Positions 45,725 to 54,174 are shown, counted from the first letter of the stretch. The stretch is 64,000 nt of DNA from Caedibacter sp052030685 (GCF_052030685.1 NZ_JBQAJM010000011.1:1-64000); one strand, 5' to 3'. Numbers and translations are program-made. Notes: generated from the letters alone by a model not told the origin.

Positions 45725-45772
45725 CAACATCTAACATCTAACATCTAACATCTAACATCTAACATCTAACAT
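45725..45772. repeat. Tandem heptamer repeat (CTAACAT) x about 6.9
   Basis: Six perfect CTAACAT units (45731-45772) are preceded by a partial CAACAT. It lies 13 bases upstream of the ilvY-like ATG, in that gene's leader or promoter and within the shared ilvY-ilvC control region. A repeat array of this kind can change length by slippage. Confidence 0.9.
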
Positions 45773-45790
45773 CCCGCCAGCATTAATTTA

Positions 45791-45805
45791 TTGCAAAATA
45801 CGCAA
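45791..45805. promoter_or_regulatory. Possible LysR-type (IlvY) operator
   Basis: TTGCAAAATACGCAA is an imperfect palindrome with TTGC/GCAA arms and T-N11-A spacing, as expected for LysR regulators. It lies between the divergent ilvY-like gene and ilvC, about 105 bases before the ilvC ATG. Binding is not shown. Confidence 0.45.
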
Positions 45806-45910
45806 TATATAATTGATGATAATTCACTTTATTTCAACATGAATTTTATAGCACAATACGTTTATCGGCGAATTTTTATTTTATTATCAAAAACAACGAG
45901 GTAAGACCAC

Positions 45911-47377
45911 ATGAAAATCCAAAGCAATATTTTTGAAGTTAAAAAGTACAACTTAGGCGGCAGCAGTGAGACAATCGTTGCCGGAGGTCGTCATTTATTC
46001 TCGAAGCTACCACAAGCATTTGATGGTATCAAACAAATCGGTGTGATTGGCTGGAGCTCTCAGGGTCCAGCTCAGGCGCAAAACTTGCGTGACTCACTGA
46101 CTGATACTGATATTAAAGTATGCGTTGGTTTACGCGCTAATTCCAAATCAGAGAAATCTGCTGAAGCAGCCGGCTTCTCCAAAGCAGATGGTACATTAGG
46201 TGAGATGTTTGACGTTATTTCTAAATCTGATTTAGCAATTATCTTAATCTCTGATGCAGCACAGGCTGAACTTTACAAAGAAATATTTGCTGCCGCAAAA
46301 CCAGGAAGTACCCTTGGCTTTTCTCATGGCTTTTTAATCGGCTATATGAAAACAATCAATGCACCCATTCGCAATGATATTAATATTGTGGCGATGTGTC
46401 CAAAAGGCATGGGACCTTCGGTAAGACGACTTTATGAACAAGGCAAAACGGTTAATGGTGCCGGCATAAATAGCAGCATTGCCGTTTATCAAGACATCGA
46501 TGGTAAAGCAACTGATTATGCGCTTGCTTGGGCAATTGCTTGTGGCGCACCCTTTGTTTTCCCAACCACTATGGAGATGGAATATCGCTCAGACATTTTT
46601 GGCGAGCGCGGTGTATTACTCGGTGCCGTGCATGGCATTATTGAAGTGCTTTATCGCCACTTTACCGATAATGGGGTTGACCCTGAAGAAGCCTTTAAGC
46701 GTACTGCTGAAGCAATTACTGGAAATATCTCAAAAACCATTTCAACACAAGGACTTAAAAAGGTTTATGATAGTTTTAGTCCAGAAGACAAACAAAAATT
46801 TGAGAATGCCTACAATGCTGCCTATACACCATGCTTAGATATCCTTTTCGAGATCTATGAAGATGTAGAAAGTGGCAATGAATTTCGCTCAGTTACCTTA
46901 GCAGGCAAACGCCATTCACGTCTACCAATGGGCAAAATCGATGGAACCGATATGTGGAAAATCGGTGAGAAAGTGCGCAGCGAGCGCGATAATAACAATA
47001 TGCCAAATGACCCAATCACTGCAGGAGTTTACCTTGCTTGCATTATTGCCCAAGTCGATGTCTTAGCTGAAAAGGGTCATAGCTATTCAGAAATTGTCAA
47101 TGAATCAATTATCGAAGCCGTTGACTCACTGAATCCTTACATGCACTTCAAAGGTGTTGCCCACATGGTTGACAACTGCTCAACCACTGCACGCCTTGGT
47201 GCACGCAAATGGGCGCCACGCTTTGATTACAACTTAATGCAACAAGCCATCCCTACGATTGATCAAAAAGCGCAAGCCAATGCACCATTTACAAAATTTG
47301 CAAATCACCCTGTGCATGAAGCATTAGCGGTATGCTCAACCTTACGTCCATCGGTTGATATTAGTGTTGTAAACTAA
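45911..47377 (+). CDS. ilvC: Ketol-acid reductoisomerase, class II, plant-like
   Basis: The 488-aa enzyme makes dihydroxy-isovalerate or dihydroxy-methylvalerate in valine, leucine and isoleucine synthesis with NADPH and Mg2+. It is the long (class II) form. The segments GGRHLFSKLPQAFDGIKQIG, CPKGMGPSVRRLYEQGK, GERGVLLGAVHGIIE and DSLNPYMHFKGVAHMVDNCS follow the plant chloroplast enzyme, as I recall it, far more closely than E. coli IlvC. GAGGT lies 8 bases before the ATG. No other ilv genes are in the window. Confidence 0.95.
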   Translation: MKIQSNIFEVKKYNLGGSSETIVAGGRHLFSKLPQAFDGIKQIGVIGWSSQGPAQAQNLRDSLTDTDIKVCVGLRANSKSEKSAEAAGFSKADGTLGEMFDVISKSDLAIILISDAAQAELYKEIFAAAKPGSTLGFSHGFLIGYMKTINAPIRNDINIVAMCPKGMGPSVRRLYEQGKTVNGAGINSSIAVYQDIDGKATDYALAWAIACGAPFVFPTTMEMEYRSDIFGERGVLLGAVHGIIEVLYRHFTDNGVDPEEAFKRTAEAITGNISKTISTQGLKKVYDSFSPEDKQKFENAYNAAYTPCLDILFEIYEDVESGNEFRSVTLAGKRHSRLPMGKIDGTDMWKIGEKVRSERDNNNMPNDPITAGVYLACIIAQVDVLAEKGHSYSEIVNESIIEAVDSLNPYMHFKGVAHMVDNCSTTARLGARKWAPRFDYNLMQQAIPTIDQKAQANAPFTKFANHPVHEALAVCSTLRPSVDISVVN

Positions 47378-47410
47378 ATTAGGATCGAAGCTTACTCAGT
47401 TGCAGCTAAG

Positions 47411-47518
47411 TAATGAATCAATAATAAGTTGCGTCAACTAGTACCTCTCCCCTTGTGGGAGAGGTCGTGCAGCTTAAGCTGCTCGGGTGAGGAGGTATAG
47501 TTAAAACTCAACTTATTT
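47411..47518. repeat. MITE-like repeat family 2, copy 2
   Basis: The reverse orientation of copy 3 at 51958. It begins TAATGAATCAATAATAAGTTG and ends CTCAACTTATTTTT. Inside are CCTCTCCCCTTGTGGGAGAGG and CGTGCAGCTTAAGCTGCTCG stems. It lies just after ilvC and could act as its terminator. Confidence 0.75.
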
Positions 47519-47620
47519 TTGCATTATTACTAAGCTTACTTCTTCTGCACATGCTTTACCGATACCAGATAGGAACACTATCACAGCATGGCATTTGTTT
47601 AAGAAAATTTATTTGAAATA

Positions 47621-47905
47621 CTATAACCAGCTACTTTTAGGCACGACAGGAAGATAGAGTTTTTGCTCCGGATTAATCACATTTCCTTTCAAGTGATTCA
47701 ATGATTTAATGCAGCTTTCAGTCGTATTACTTGCTTGAGCAATCTTGCTTAAACTATCACCTTTCTTCACTGTATAGGATTGCAAGGTGGACGTTTGGCA
47801 ATATTGATCCGGTGTGAGATAAACCGTCTTTGTCGCACATCCCGCTAACAACAAACCAGCTGCTGCTAAAGCGCTTAAGCTCAATAGACTTTTTTTATTC
47901 ATCAT
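47621..47905 (-). CDS. Small LysM lipoprotein, 94 aa
   Basis: A signal peptide ends in lipobox LLAGC (Cys23); a LysM domain follows (SYTVKKGDSLSKIAQASN...NPEQKLYLPV). Cys36 just before the LysM and Cys65 inside it could form a disulfide, equivalent to the pairs in the other two LysM proteins of this window. AAGGAG lies 6 bases before the first ATG. It probably binds peptidoglycan from the outer-membrane inner face. Confidence 0.85.
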   Translation of the reverse strand: MMNKKSLLSLSALAAAGLLLAGCATKTVYLTPDQYCQTSTLQSYTVKKGDSLSKIAQASNTTESCIKSLNHLKGNVINPEQKLYLPVVPKSSWL

Positions 47906-47958
47906 TTTTAACTCCTTTGTTTAATGTTTTATAAATAGGCAAAATCGAGTATAGCAAA

Positions 47959-48447
47959 TTATTCTAAAGCTGTATCTTTTAAGACACTATCCGTCTGTGC
48001 CTGACGATATTTTTTAATTGCTTCATTGTATTTATGATGCTCAACAGCCAACATGCTGCATGCAAACAAAGCAGCATTAACAGCACCCGCGCGTCCAATC
48101 GCGAATGTTGCCACCGGAATACCTGCTGGCATTTGCACAATGGATAATAATGAGTCTTGTCCCGATAAAGCTTTAGACTGCACCGGCACCCCAAGCACAG
48201 GAATATGCGTCTTGGCTGCAAGCATACCCGGCAAATGCGCAGCACCTCCAGCGCCTGCAATAATTACCTTTAAGCCTTTTTGTTCTGCTGTTTGTGCATA
48301 TTCAAATAATAAATCAGGTGTGCGGTGCGCTGACACAACTTGCACCTCATAAGGAATACCTAATTGCTTCAAGGTTTCCGTGGTATTTTTCATTGTCTCC
48401 CAATCAGACTTTGAACCCATAACCACACCAACTAATGGTTTACTCAT
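47959..48447 (-). CDS. purE: N5-CAIR mutase PurE
   Basis: A 162-aa class I PurE, converting N5-CAIR to CAIR in purine synthesis. The motifs are GVVMGSKSDWETM, SAHRTPD and the IAGAGGAAHLPGM loop. It starts 3 bases after the GDPD-CinA fusion stop. The usual partner purK is not adjacent, so it must be elsewhere or absent. Confidence 0.95.
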   Translation of the reverse strand: MSKPLVGVVMGSKSDWETMKNTTETLKQLGIPYEVQVVSAHRTPDLLFEYAQTAEQKGLKVIIAGAGGAAHLPGMLAAKTHIPVLGVPVQSKALSGQDSLLSIVQMPAGIPVATFAIGRAGAVNAALFACSMLAVEHHKYNEAIKKYRQAQTDSVLKDTALE

Positions 48448-48450
48448 CCT

Positions 48451-50325
48451 TTAAATCCCCTCTTTTTCGATAACATGTAAGACTTGTGCACAAATCCACT
48501 CATATATAAATTGAAAACTATGTTTGCCTTTATTGCTAAAGCGCACATGATGTTCTTGTTCAAAGATCCTATTTTTAACATGATCATTTGCCTTAATGAC
48601 TAAAGATAGATCATCAACCAATTGCGCGCTCTTACTCCAAAATCCAAGCATACCATTGCTTTGTAACTGAATACTTAACTTTGGCTTAGTTTCGGTGACT
48701 GGCATCAATTGCGCTAAATGACTGTATACATAACCTTTGGTGACATCCTTTTGCATGCTGAGACTTACCTCACCTGTTTTAAGATAAGTCTTAAGCGCTT
48801 CACTGGCATGTTGCTTAGTCGTTGTTGCTAGAAATGGCTCAACCACCTTTGTGATCTCATTAGCAAGTAACGATACATCCTGTGCAGTCGTAACATGTAG
48901 CTTAACCTCAAGATATGGATATGCCGCACGATAGCCAAGCTCAAGCCCATATTCAGCCGCTAATGGACTTAACATCTTGGCAATATGCGCCTCTGAGGCA
49001 CCCAATAATTGCCATCGATAGCGTACCGGCGTGTTATGTAGCTTCAAATGAAGCAGTCTAGGTAAAATCTCTTGATCAAACATCGGCAAACACTCATGTG
49101 GCGGACCGGGCAACATAAATAAATGCTTATTATCGACATTAACATAACAACCATCTGCCGTACCCTGCGCATTAACAAGCACTTCAGCACCTTGAGGAAA
49201 ATACGCCTGTTTTTTGTTATTCTCAGACACGGTTGCAAAGCGACTGGAAATGCGCGTGAAAATTCGCTGCCAAGAATCTTCATTAAACACTAACGGTTTA
49301 TTAAAAACTTCGGCAATCGCCTCGCAAGTCTTATCATCTTCGGTAGGGCCCAAACCACCCACAGTAATAACCACATCATGCTCTTGCAGCAAAAACCGAA
49401 GACTTGTTTTGAGCTTCTCCTTGGCATCAAAACAAGTTAGATGTAATCCGGGCTGAAAGCCATGTTCATACAGCTTCTCAGCCAACTTAGGGGTGTTAGT
49501 ATTAATAACATCACCGGTAGTAATCTCATCCCCTGTTGCTAAAAAACCAATGCGTTTTACGTCAGATTGTAATACAGTCATACTATCGATAAACACACTA
49601 TCAGCGCCATCGCTAAGTAACTTATGAATTTCTTCATCTGCTAGTGAACCAATCGAATAAACCAACACAGTATGAAAAGCTTCTTTTAACTGGGCAATAC
49701 GCTCACGATTAAGTACAGCGCTATTAATACCAAGAGCAACACAGCCCCACTGATCAAACTTCCTCTTTGTTTCAGTAAAAATCGTGTGTTTTTCGCTGTG
49801 CCAATCTTTAACTTCAACTAAAAACTCGCAAGCCAGTTTTGTTCTATTTTCTGCCAATTGATCTAAAACATACTCTGAAAAGCTTGATAATAAAATGCGT
49901 GAATGTAATTGTGGGTAACGCTCAACAAGATCTAGCAAATGTTTAACTAAGCGCGCCTCATAGTCCGCATCAAACTCAGACTTGTCCTTAATCTCAATAT
50001 TGGTATATAGATCCGCTTTAGTTGCCATCCAAGCTAAATACTCTTCCATCGTTGGAATCTTAGCATGCACCTCTGGAAAACGATCGTTTAACACATGAAG
50101 CTTACTAATATCAGTCCAAGCTTGACTCGTGAGATCAACGTCTAATCCTGTGAGCTTTTTAGCATTGTTATCATGAAAGATAAAAAGCATATTATCTGCA
50201 CTTAGCTGCACATCTAGCTCAATCCAACGCATACCTGCTTGATAGGCCTTTTCAAATGCCAACATGGTATTCTCAGGTGCAACTTTGTTTGCCCCTCGAT
50301 GAGCGATAAACTTACTTATCTTCAT
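48451..50325 (-). CDS. Fusion: glycerophosphodiester phosphodiesterase + CinA-type (MoCF-like) domain
   Basis: A 624-aa two-domain protein. Residues 1-255 are a GDPD with the catalytic set H9-R10, E36, D38 and H51 (AHRGANKVAPENT, WIELDVQ, FHDN). Residues about 257-500 are a CinA N-terminal/molybdopterin-binding-like domain (GFLATGDEITTGDVINTNT, VGGLGPTEDDKT, FMLPGPPHEC). The last 120 residues are unassigned. The ATG at 50325 overlaps rmuC by 14 bases. No frameshift was introduced, so the fusion is read directly. The biochemical link between the halves is unclear. Confidence 0.88.
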   Translation of the reverse strand: MKISKFIAHRGANKVAPENTMLAFEKAYQAGMRWIELDVQLSADNMLFIFHDNNAKKLTGLDVDLTSQAWTDISKLHVLNDRFPEVHAKIPTMEEYLAWMATKADLYTNIEIKDKSEFDADYEARLVKHLLDLVERYPQLHSRILLSSFSEYVLDQLAENRTKLACEFLVEVKDWHSEKHTIFTETKRKFDQWGCVALGINSAVLNRERIAQLKEAFHTVLVYSIGSLADEEIHKLLSDGADSVFIDSMTVLQSDVKRIGFLATGDEITTGDVINTNTPKLAEKLYEHGFQPGLHLTCFDAKEKLKTSLRFLLQEHDVVITVGGLGPTEDDKTCEAIAEVFNKPLVFNEDSWQRIFTRISSRFATVSENNKKQAYFPQGAEVLVNAQGTADGCYVNVDNKHLFMLPGPPHECLPMFDQEILPRLLHLKLHNTPVRYRWQLLGASEAHIAKMLSPLAAEYGLELGYRAAYPYLEVKLHVTTAQDVSLLANEITKVVEPFLATTTKQHASEALKTYLKTGEVSLSMQKDVTKGYVYSHLAQLMPVTETKPKLSIQLQSNGMLGFWSKSAQLVDDLSLVIKANDHVKNRIFEQEHHVRFSNKGKHSFQFIYEWICAQVLHVIEKEGI

Positions 50326-51889
50326 GTTGTGACAACTCCAGCTCTGATTGCTCAACAATATCTTGAGGTAATGATTTTTTCATATGCACTCCCATGTTTT
50401 CGAGTTGCACAGCTTGAGAAATTAAATTCCCTCTGCCTTTGGTTAGCTTGTTCAGCGCACCATCATAAGTCTCTTTTGATTTATCCAGCTGTTTACCAAG
50501 TGTTTCAACATCCTCAACAAAGCCACGGAATTTATCGAGCATCTTGGTCGCGCGATCGGTAATGTCGCTCGCGTTTTTATTTAAGCTTTCATATTTCCAA
50601 GTGTTACGAATCGTGCCCAACGTTGCCAACAAAGTCGTTGGCGTTACGATAATAATGCGCTTTTTAAAGGCTTCTTGAAACAAGCTATCATCATGTTGAA
50701 ATGCCACAACAAATGCCGCCTCTATTGGCATGAACATCAAAATAAAATCCAATGAGTTAACCTGCGATAAACGCTCGTAGTTTTTTGAAGATAATAGCGC
50801 AATATGTTGACGAATGGCTTCAATATGTTTTTTAAGATACTCGTTCTTTGAGCTCTCTGAATCAGCACGCGTGTAGGCATCATAACTCACCAAGGAAACC
50901 TTAGCATCAATGATGACATCTTTGCCATCTGGCAAATGAACAATCGCATCAGGACGCATAATCTTGGCATTATCTTCATCATCACTTGCTTTGAAGCTTG
51001 TCTGCACATCATACTCATGACCTTTACGTAATCCTGATGACTCAAGGACACGCTCAAGTACGACCTCCCCCCAGTCACCTTGCAACTTCTTATCACCCTT
51101 GAGTGCTTTAGTAAGATTTTTTGCCTCTTTATTCATTTCTTGATTCAATTCAAACAACTTGTTAACTTCTTTTTGCAACGAAGCTCGCTCTTTAGCTTCA
51201 TTTACATAGACATCATCTACTTTCTTTTTGAACTCATTAATATCATTTTTAAAGGGTTGTAATACTTCCGCTAAATTGACTTTATTCTGTTTGGCAAACT
51301 TCTCACCTTTTTCCTCAAAGATACGATTAGCTAAATTTTCAAACTGCTCGGTTAAACTCTTTTTGGCATTCTCTAACAGTGCAATTTTTTCCTGTGCATT
51401 TTGCTCTTGTGCTTCGATGTGTTTTAAGAGTTTTGAGCGCTCCGCCTGCAGTGATGCTTTTTCCTCGGATAAGCCTTCAATCTTAGCAGCTAATTCATCA
51501 TGCTTAGTTGAGAGTTTATTAAGCTCTCCCAGCAGACGCTCACCATCTTTAGTTAACGAATCGATCTTGACTTCATCACTCGCTAGCTTATTTTTAAGTT
51601 TAAGCACTTCTTCACTGCGAATCTCAAATTTTTGTTTCGTCATACTGAGCTCTTGACTTAAGCGCTTTTCTTGTTCTTGATAATGCTTATGATCCGTTGT
51701 CAACACCAAGTTCTGTTGCTGGCTTTGCTGCAATTGATCGTCTTTATCCTGAAGTAACGCTTCAACTTGAGGCAACTGCTGCTCAAGTTCTTTTAACTTT
51801 ATTTGTTGTGATTTACTAGAAACTTTGACAAATAAACCCCCAATAATAAGACCCAACATAAAGGCGGCAATGATCAGCGCGATCAACAT
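50312..51889 (-). CDS. rmuC: DNA recombination protein RmuC
   Basis: A 525-aa protein. An N-terminal membrane anchor (residues 2-21) is followed by a long coiled coil (about 30-220) and the RmuC nuclease-like domain (LQGDWGEVVLERVLESSGL, RPDAIVHLPDGKDVIIDAKVSL, ATLGTIRNTWKYE). RmuC limits inversion at short repeats. A purine-rich AAAGGGAAAAG precedes the ATG. Confidence 0.94.
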   Translation of the reverse strand: MLIALIIAAFMLGLIIGGLFVKVSSKSQQIKLKELEQQLPQVEALLQDKDDQLQQSQQQNLVLTTDHKHYQEQEKRLSQELSMTKQKFEIRSEEVLKLKNKLASDEVKIDSLTKDGERLLGELNKLSTKHDELAAKIEGLSEEKASLQAERSKLLKHIEAQEQNAQEKIALLENAKKSLTEQFENLANRIFEEKGEKFAKQNKVNLAEVLQPFKNDINEFKKKVDDVYVNEAKERASLQKEVNKLFELNQEMNKEAKNLTKALKGDKKLQGDWGEVVLERVLESSGLRKGHEYDVQTSFKASDDEDNAKIMRPDAIVHLPDGKDVIIDAKVSLVSYDAYTRADSESSKNEYLKKHIEAIRQHIALLSSKNYERLSQVNSLDFILMFMPIEAAFVVAFQHDDSLFQEAFKKRIIIVTPTTLLATLGTIRNTWKYESLNKNASDITDRATKMLDKFRGFVEDVETLGKQLDKSKETYDGALNKLTKGRGNLISQAVQLENMGVHMKKSLPQDIVEQSELELSQHEDK

Positions 51890-51906
51890 AACTTTTCCCT
51901 TTTATT

Positions 51907-51932
51907 TATAACCACCGCAACTCATTTTAAAG
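51907..51932. repeat. Possible solo end of MITE-like repeat family 1
   Basis: TATAACCACCGCAACTCATTTTAAAG partly matches the family 1 left end, with several mismatches. It directly neighbours the family 2 copy at 51958. The call is weak. Confidence 0.3.
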
Positions 51933-51957
51933 TATTTACGATAGTATAGTAATAATT

Positions 51958-52067
51958 CAAAAATAAGTTGAGATTCAATTACTCCCCTCACCCGTGCAGC
52001 TTAAACTGCACGACCTCTCCCGCAAGGGGAGAGGTACTAACTGACGCAACTTATTCTTGATTCATTA
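51958..52067. repeat. MITE-like repeat family 2, copy 3
   Basis: AAAATAAGTTGAG at one end and CGCAACTTATTCTTGATTCATTA at the other enclose palindromes CGTGCAGCTTAAACTGCACG and CCTCTCCCGCAAGGGGAGAGG. It is nearly the reverse complement of 47411-47518. It fills the gap between rmuC and the toxin gene. Confidence 0.75.
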
Positions 52068-52156
52068 CATATGCTTTAACAATTTGGGCTATATCATGCC
52101 ATAAAATTGATGCTACCGCTTGTAAATATCACAGGAAACTGTCAAAGGTAATTTAT

Positions 52157-52429
52157 TTAACCAAATAACTCAGCATGACTGCCTATCGCAACCAAGGTGA
52201 TGCTGTCCCTTTCGACTTTAATGTACATCAAAAGATCATCTGGAAATAAATGTAACTCCCTAATTCCTTTAAAGTTTCCTGATAATTCATGATCTTTGTA
52301 TTTCATAGGCAAAACCTTCTCATGTATTAGTAGTTCAACGACTTCCTCTAATTCACTCAGTACCTTTTGCTTATGACGATATTTTTTAAGCGCTTTTTTG
52401 AATTCCTTCTTTTGATATAACTTAAGCAC
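52157..52429 (-). CDS. yafQ: YafQ-family mRNA interferase toxin
   Basis: A 90-aa RelE-fold toxin. The catalytic set known in YafQ is present: H47 (YKDHELSG), H60 and D64 (LHLFPDD) and H85 near the C-terminus (IGSHAELFG). It should cleave mRNA on the ribosome. It starts at a GTG that overlaps the dinJ-like antitoxin stop by 8 bases, the standard order. Confidence 0.92.
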   Translation of the reverse strand: MLKLYQKKEFKKALKKYRHKQKVLSELEEVVELLIHEKVLPMKYKDHELSGNFKGIRELHLFPDDLLMYIKVERDSITLVAIGSHAELFG

Positions 52430-52652
52430 CTTTCAGCGCCTTAATTTGTGCTTTAAAAGCAGCTAGCGTAATTTCTTCGCTTTCAGATTCCAACGCCTTT
52501 TCCAGCAATGTCTTCTTAGAATTAGTTCGTTCCATAAAATCCTTAATGGCGTATCTTGCATAAGAACTAACAGACAGTCCCATTTTTTGCGCCTGAACAT
52601 GAATCGCTTTATTTAAACTTTCATCGACTGTAACTTGAATTTTTCCACTCAT
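52422..52652 (-). CDS. dinJ: DinJ/RelB-family antitoxin
   Basis: A 76-aa antitoxin. An N-terminal RHH (KIQVTVDESLNKAIHVQAQKMGLSVSSYARYAIKDF) is followed by an acidic C-terminal region that should neutralise YafQ. AAAGGTG precedes the ATG. By analogy with DinJ-YafQ it probably autoregulates; no operator was identified. Confidence 0.9.
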   Translation of the reverse strand: MSGKIQVTVDESLNKAIHVQAQKMGLSVSSYARYAIKDFMERTNSKKTLLEKALESESEEITLAAFKAQIKALKGA

Positions 52653-52762
52653 AACAACACCTTTAGATTCAATAAAACATCTTTGTGATTCATTTTAGCA
52701 TAATTATTGACGCACAATACTGACTCCTCGCAACAAACCAATAACTTTATTACTGACACAAC

Positions 52763-53389
52763 TTAAAGTGTTCCAAAAATTTTATCACCTGCATCACCTA
52801 AACCAGGAATAATATACGCATTTTCATTTAAGCACTTATCAATTGATGCCGTGTAAAGCTCAACCTCAGGGTGGGCTTTTTCTAAGGCCGCAACACCCTC
52901 AGGAGCCGCTAAAAATGTAACGACAATAAATCGCTTACATCCTTTTGATTTAAGCATTGAAATGGCCTTAATCATTGAACCAGCCGTTGCAAGCATCGGA
53001 TCTAGAATAACCGTAGTACGTCTATTAAGATCAGTGCATGATTTAAAATAATACTCGCGTGGTTTGGCAGTATTTTCATCACGCTCGACACCGATCATTG
53101 TCACGGGTGCATTAGGTAGTAAAGATAATGCACCATCTAACATGCCAAGTCCGGCACGCAATATTGGGCAAAAAGTTGGTAGTGGTTTTTTAAGCATAGG
53201 TACTGCAAGTGATCCTTGCCAATGCTCAATAATCTCCTCTTCAACCATTAGATCACTTAATGCTTCATAACATAACAGCATGGCAAGCTCACTGGTGATC
53301 ATTCTAAAGTCACGACTTGAAGTCGATTCATCCCTTAATAGGCTTAATTTATGCTGAACAATGGGATGTATGATTTCATGGGTTTTCAT
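52763..53389 (-). CDS. upp: Uracil phosphoribosyltransferase
   Basis: A 208-aa pyrimidine salvage enzyme making UMP from uracil and PRPP. Segments TFCPILRAGLGML, NRRTTVILDPMLATAGSM (the PRPP loop) and YIIPGLGDAGDKIFG are diagnostic. Its ATG overlaps the methyltransferase stop by 4 bases. The usual uraA permease is absent. Confidence 0.95.
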   Translation of the reverse strand: MKTHEIIHPIVQHKLSLLRDESTSSRDFRMITSELAMLLCYEALSDLMVEEEIIEHWQGSLAVPMLKKPLPTFCPILRAGLGMLDGALSLLPNAPVTMIGVERDENTAKPREYYFKSCTDLNRRTTVILDPMLATAGSMIKAISMLKSKGCKRFIVVTFLAAPEGVAALEKAHPEVELYTASIDKCLNENAYIIPGLGDAGDKIFGTL

Positions 53390-54174
53390 TGTTTGGTTTT
53401 CCTGCTTACAAAACGTCTTAATAACAAACTCTCTTGTGCAAAAGCCTGTGAAATCCAGCCATAGGCTTCAATACATTCTTGATATTCTTCTTTACTATGC
53501 GTTGCTAGAAATTGCTGTTTTATTGCTTGTTGCTGCAAACGTATCACAACATCTGCATTATATTGCGCATACTCTTTATTTTCACCTGTCATTGACTCGA
53601 CTAAAAACCCCGCTTTTGTCAATACGTCAACATATTGGGTCATTGTCGTTGGATAAAGCGTTAACCCTTCAAGCTCACACATTTTATCTACAAGCTCGCC
53701 AAACCCAATACCGTCTGGGCTTAACCAATCATTCACAATAAACAGTCCATCTTTTTTACAAACACGATGTATCTCTGTAAATAATGGTAGTTTATTATCC
53801 AAATGCACCAATACACCTTTGGAAAATATCAGATCAAAACTTAGCTTGGCAAAGGGCAAAACATCAGGATTTTCTAGGTGGTAAAAGTGCGTGTTTGGTT
53901 TCTTATAATGTTTGTTTGCATGTTTAACCATATCCTTATTAATTTCAACACCATGATAATCAATACTTGGATATTTACTTGAAATATACTGCGCCAAACC
54001 ACCTTGACCAAAACCAATTTCTAATACTTTTTTATTGTGTAAATCCACACCTGAAAACAGCTGATCAATAGCCTCACTCCCACCTTCTGACATCATGCCC
54101 TCACCATAACAAAGCTCAAGTAGCGAGCAATATTCTTGCGGGTATTCATCGATAATTTTCTGATAATCCATCAT
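53386..54174 (-). CDS. SAM-dependent methyltransferase, phosphoethanolamine-N-methyltransferase-like
   Basis: A 262-aa class I methyltransferase with motif I VLEIGFGQGGLAQYIS. The N-terminal YGEGMMSEGGSEAIDQLF segment resembles the ISSGGxEAT start of phosphoethanolamine N-methyltransferases (PMT) of parasites and plants. A role in phosphocholine or other small-molecule methylation is plausible but not proven. It is co-transcribed with upp through a 4-base overlap. Confidence 0.78.
   Translation of the reverse strand: MMDYQKIIDEYPQEYCSLLELCYGEGMMSEGGSEAIDQLFSGVDLHNKKVLEIGFGQGGLAQYISSKYPSIDYHGVEINKDMVKHANKHYKKPNTHFYHLENPDVLPFAKLSFDLIFSKGVLVHLDNKLPLFTEIHRVCKKDGLFIVNDWLSPDGIGFGELVDKMCELEGLTLYPTTMTQYVDVLTKAGFLVESMTGENKEYAQYNADVVIRLQQQAIKQQFLATHSKEEYQECIEAYGWISQAFAQESLLLRRFVSRKTKQ

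Noticed and set aside
45725..45772. CRISPR-like array
   Set aside because: The unit is only 7 bp with no spacers; it is a simple tandem repeat.
49044..50562. Several ORFs on both strands within the GDPD-CinA and rmuC region
   Set aside because: They are shadows; the minus-strand genes have full conserved domains.
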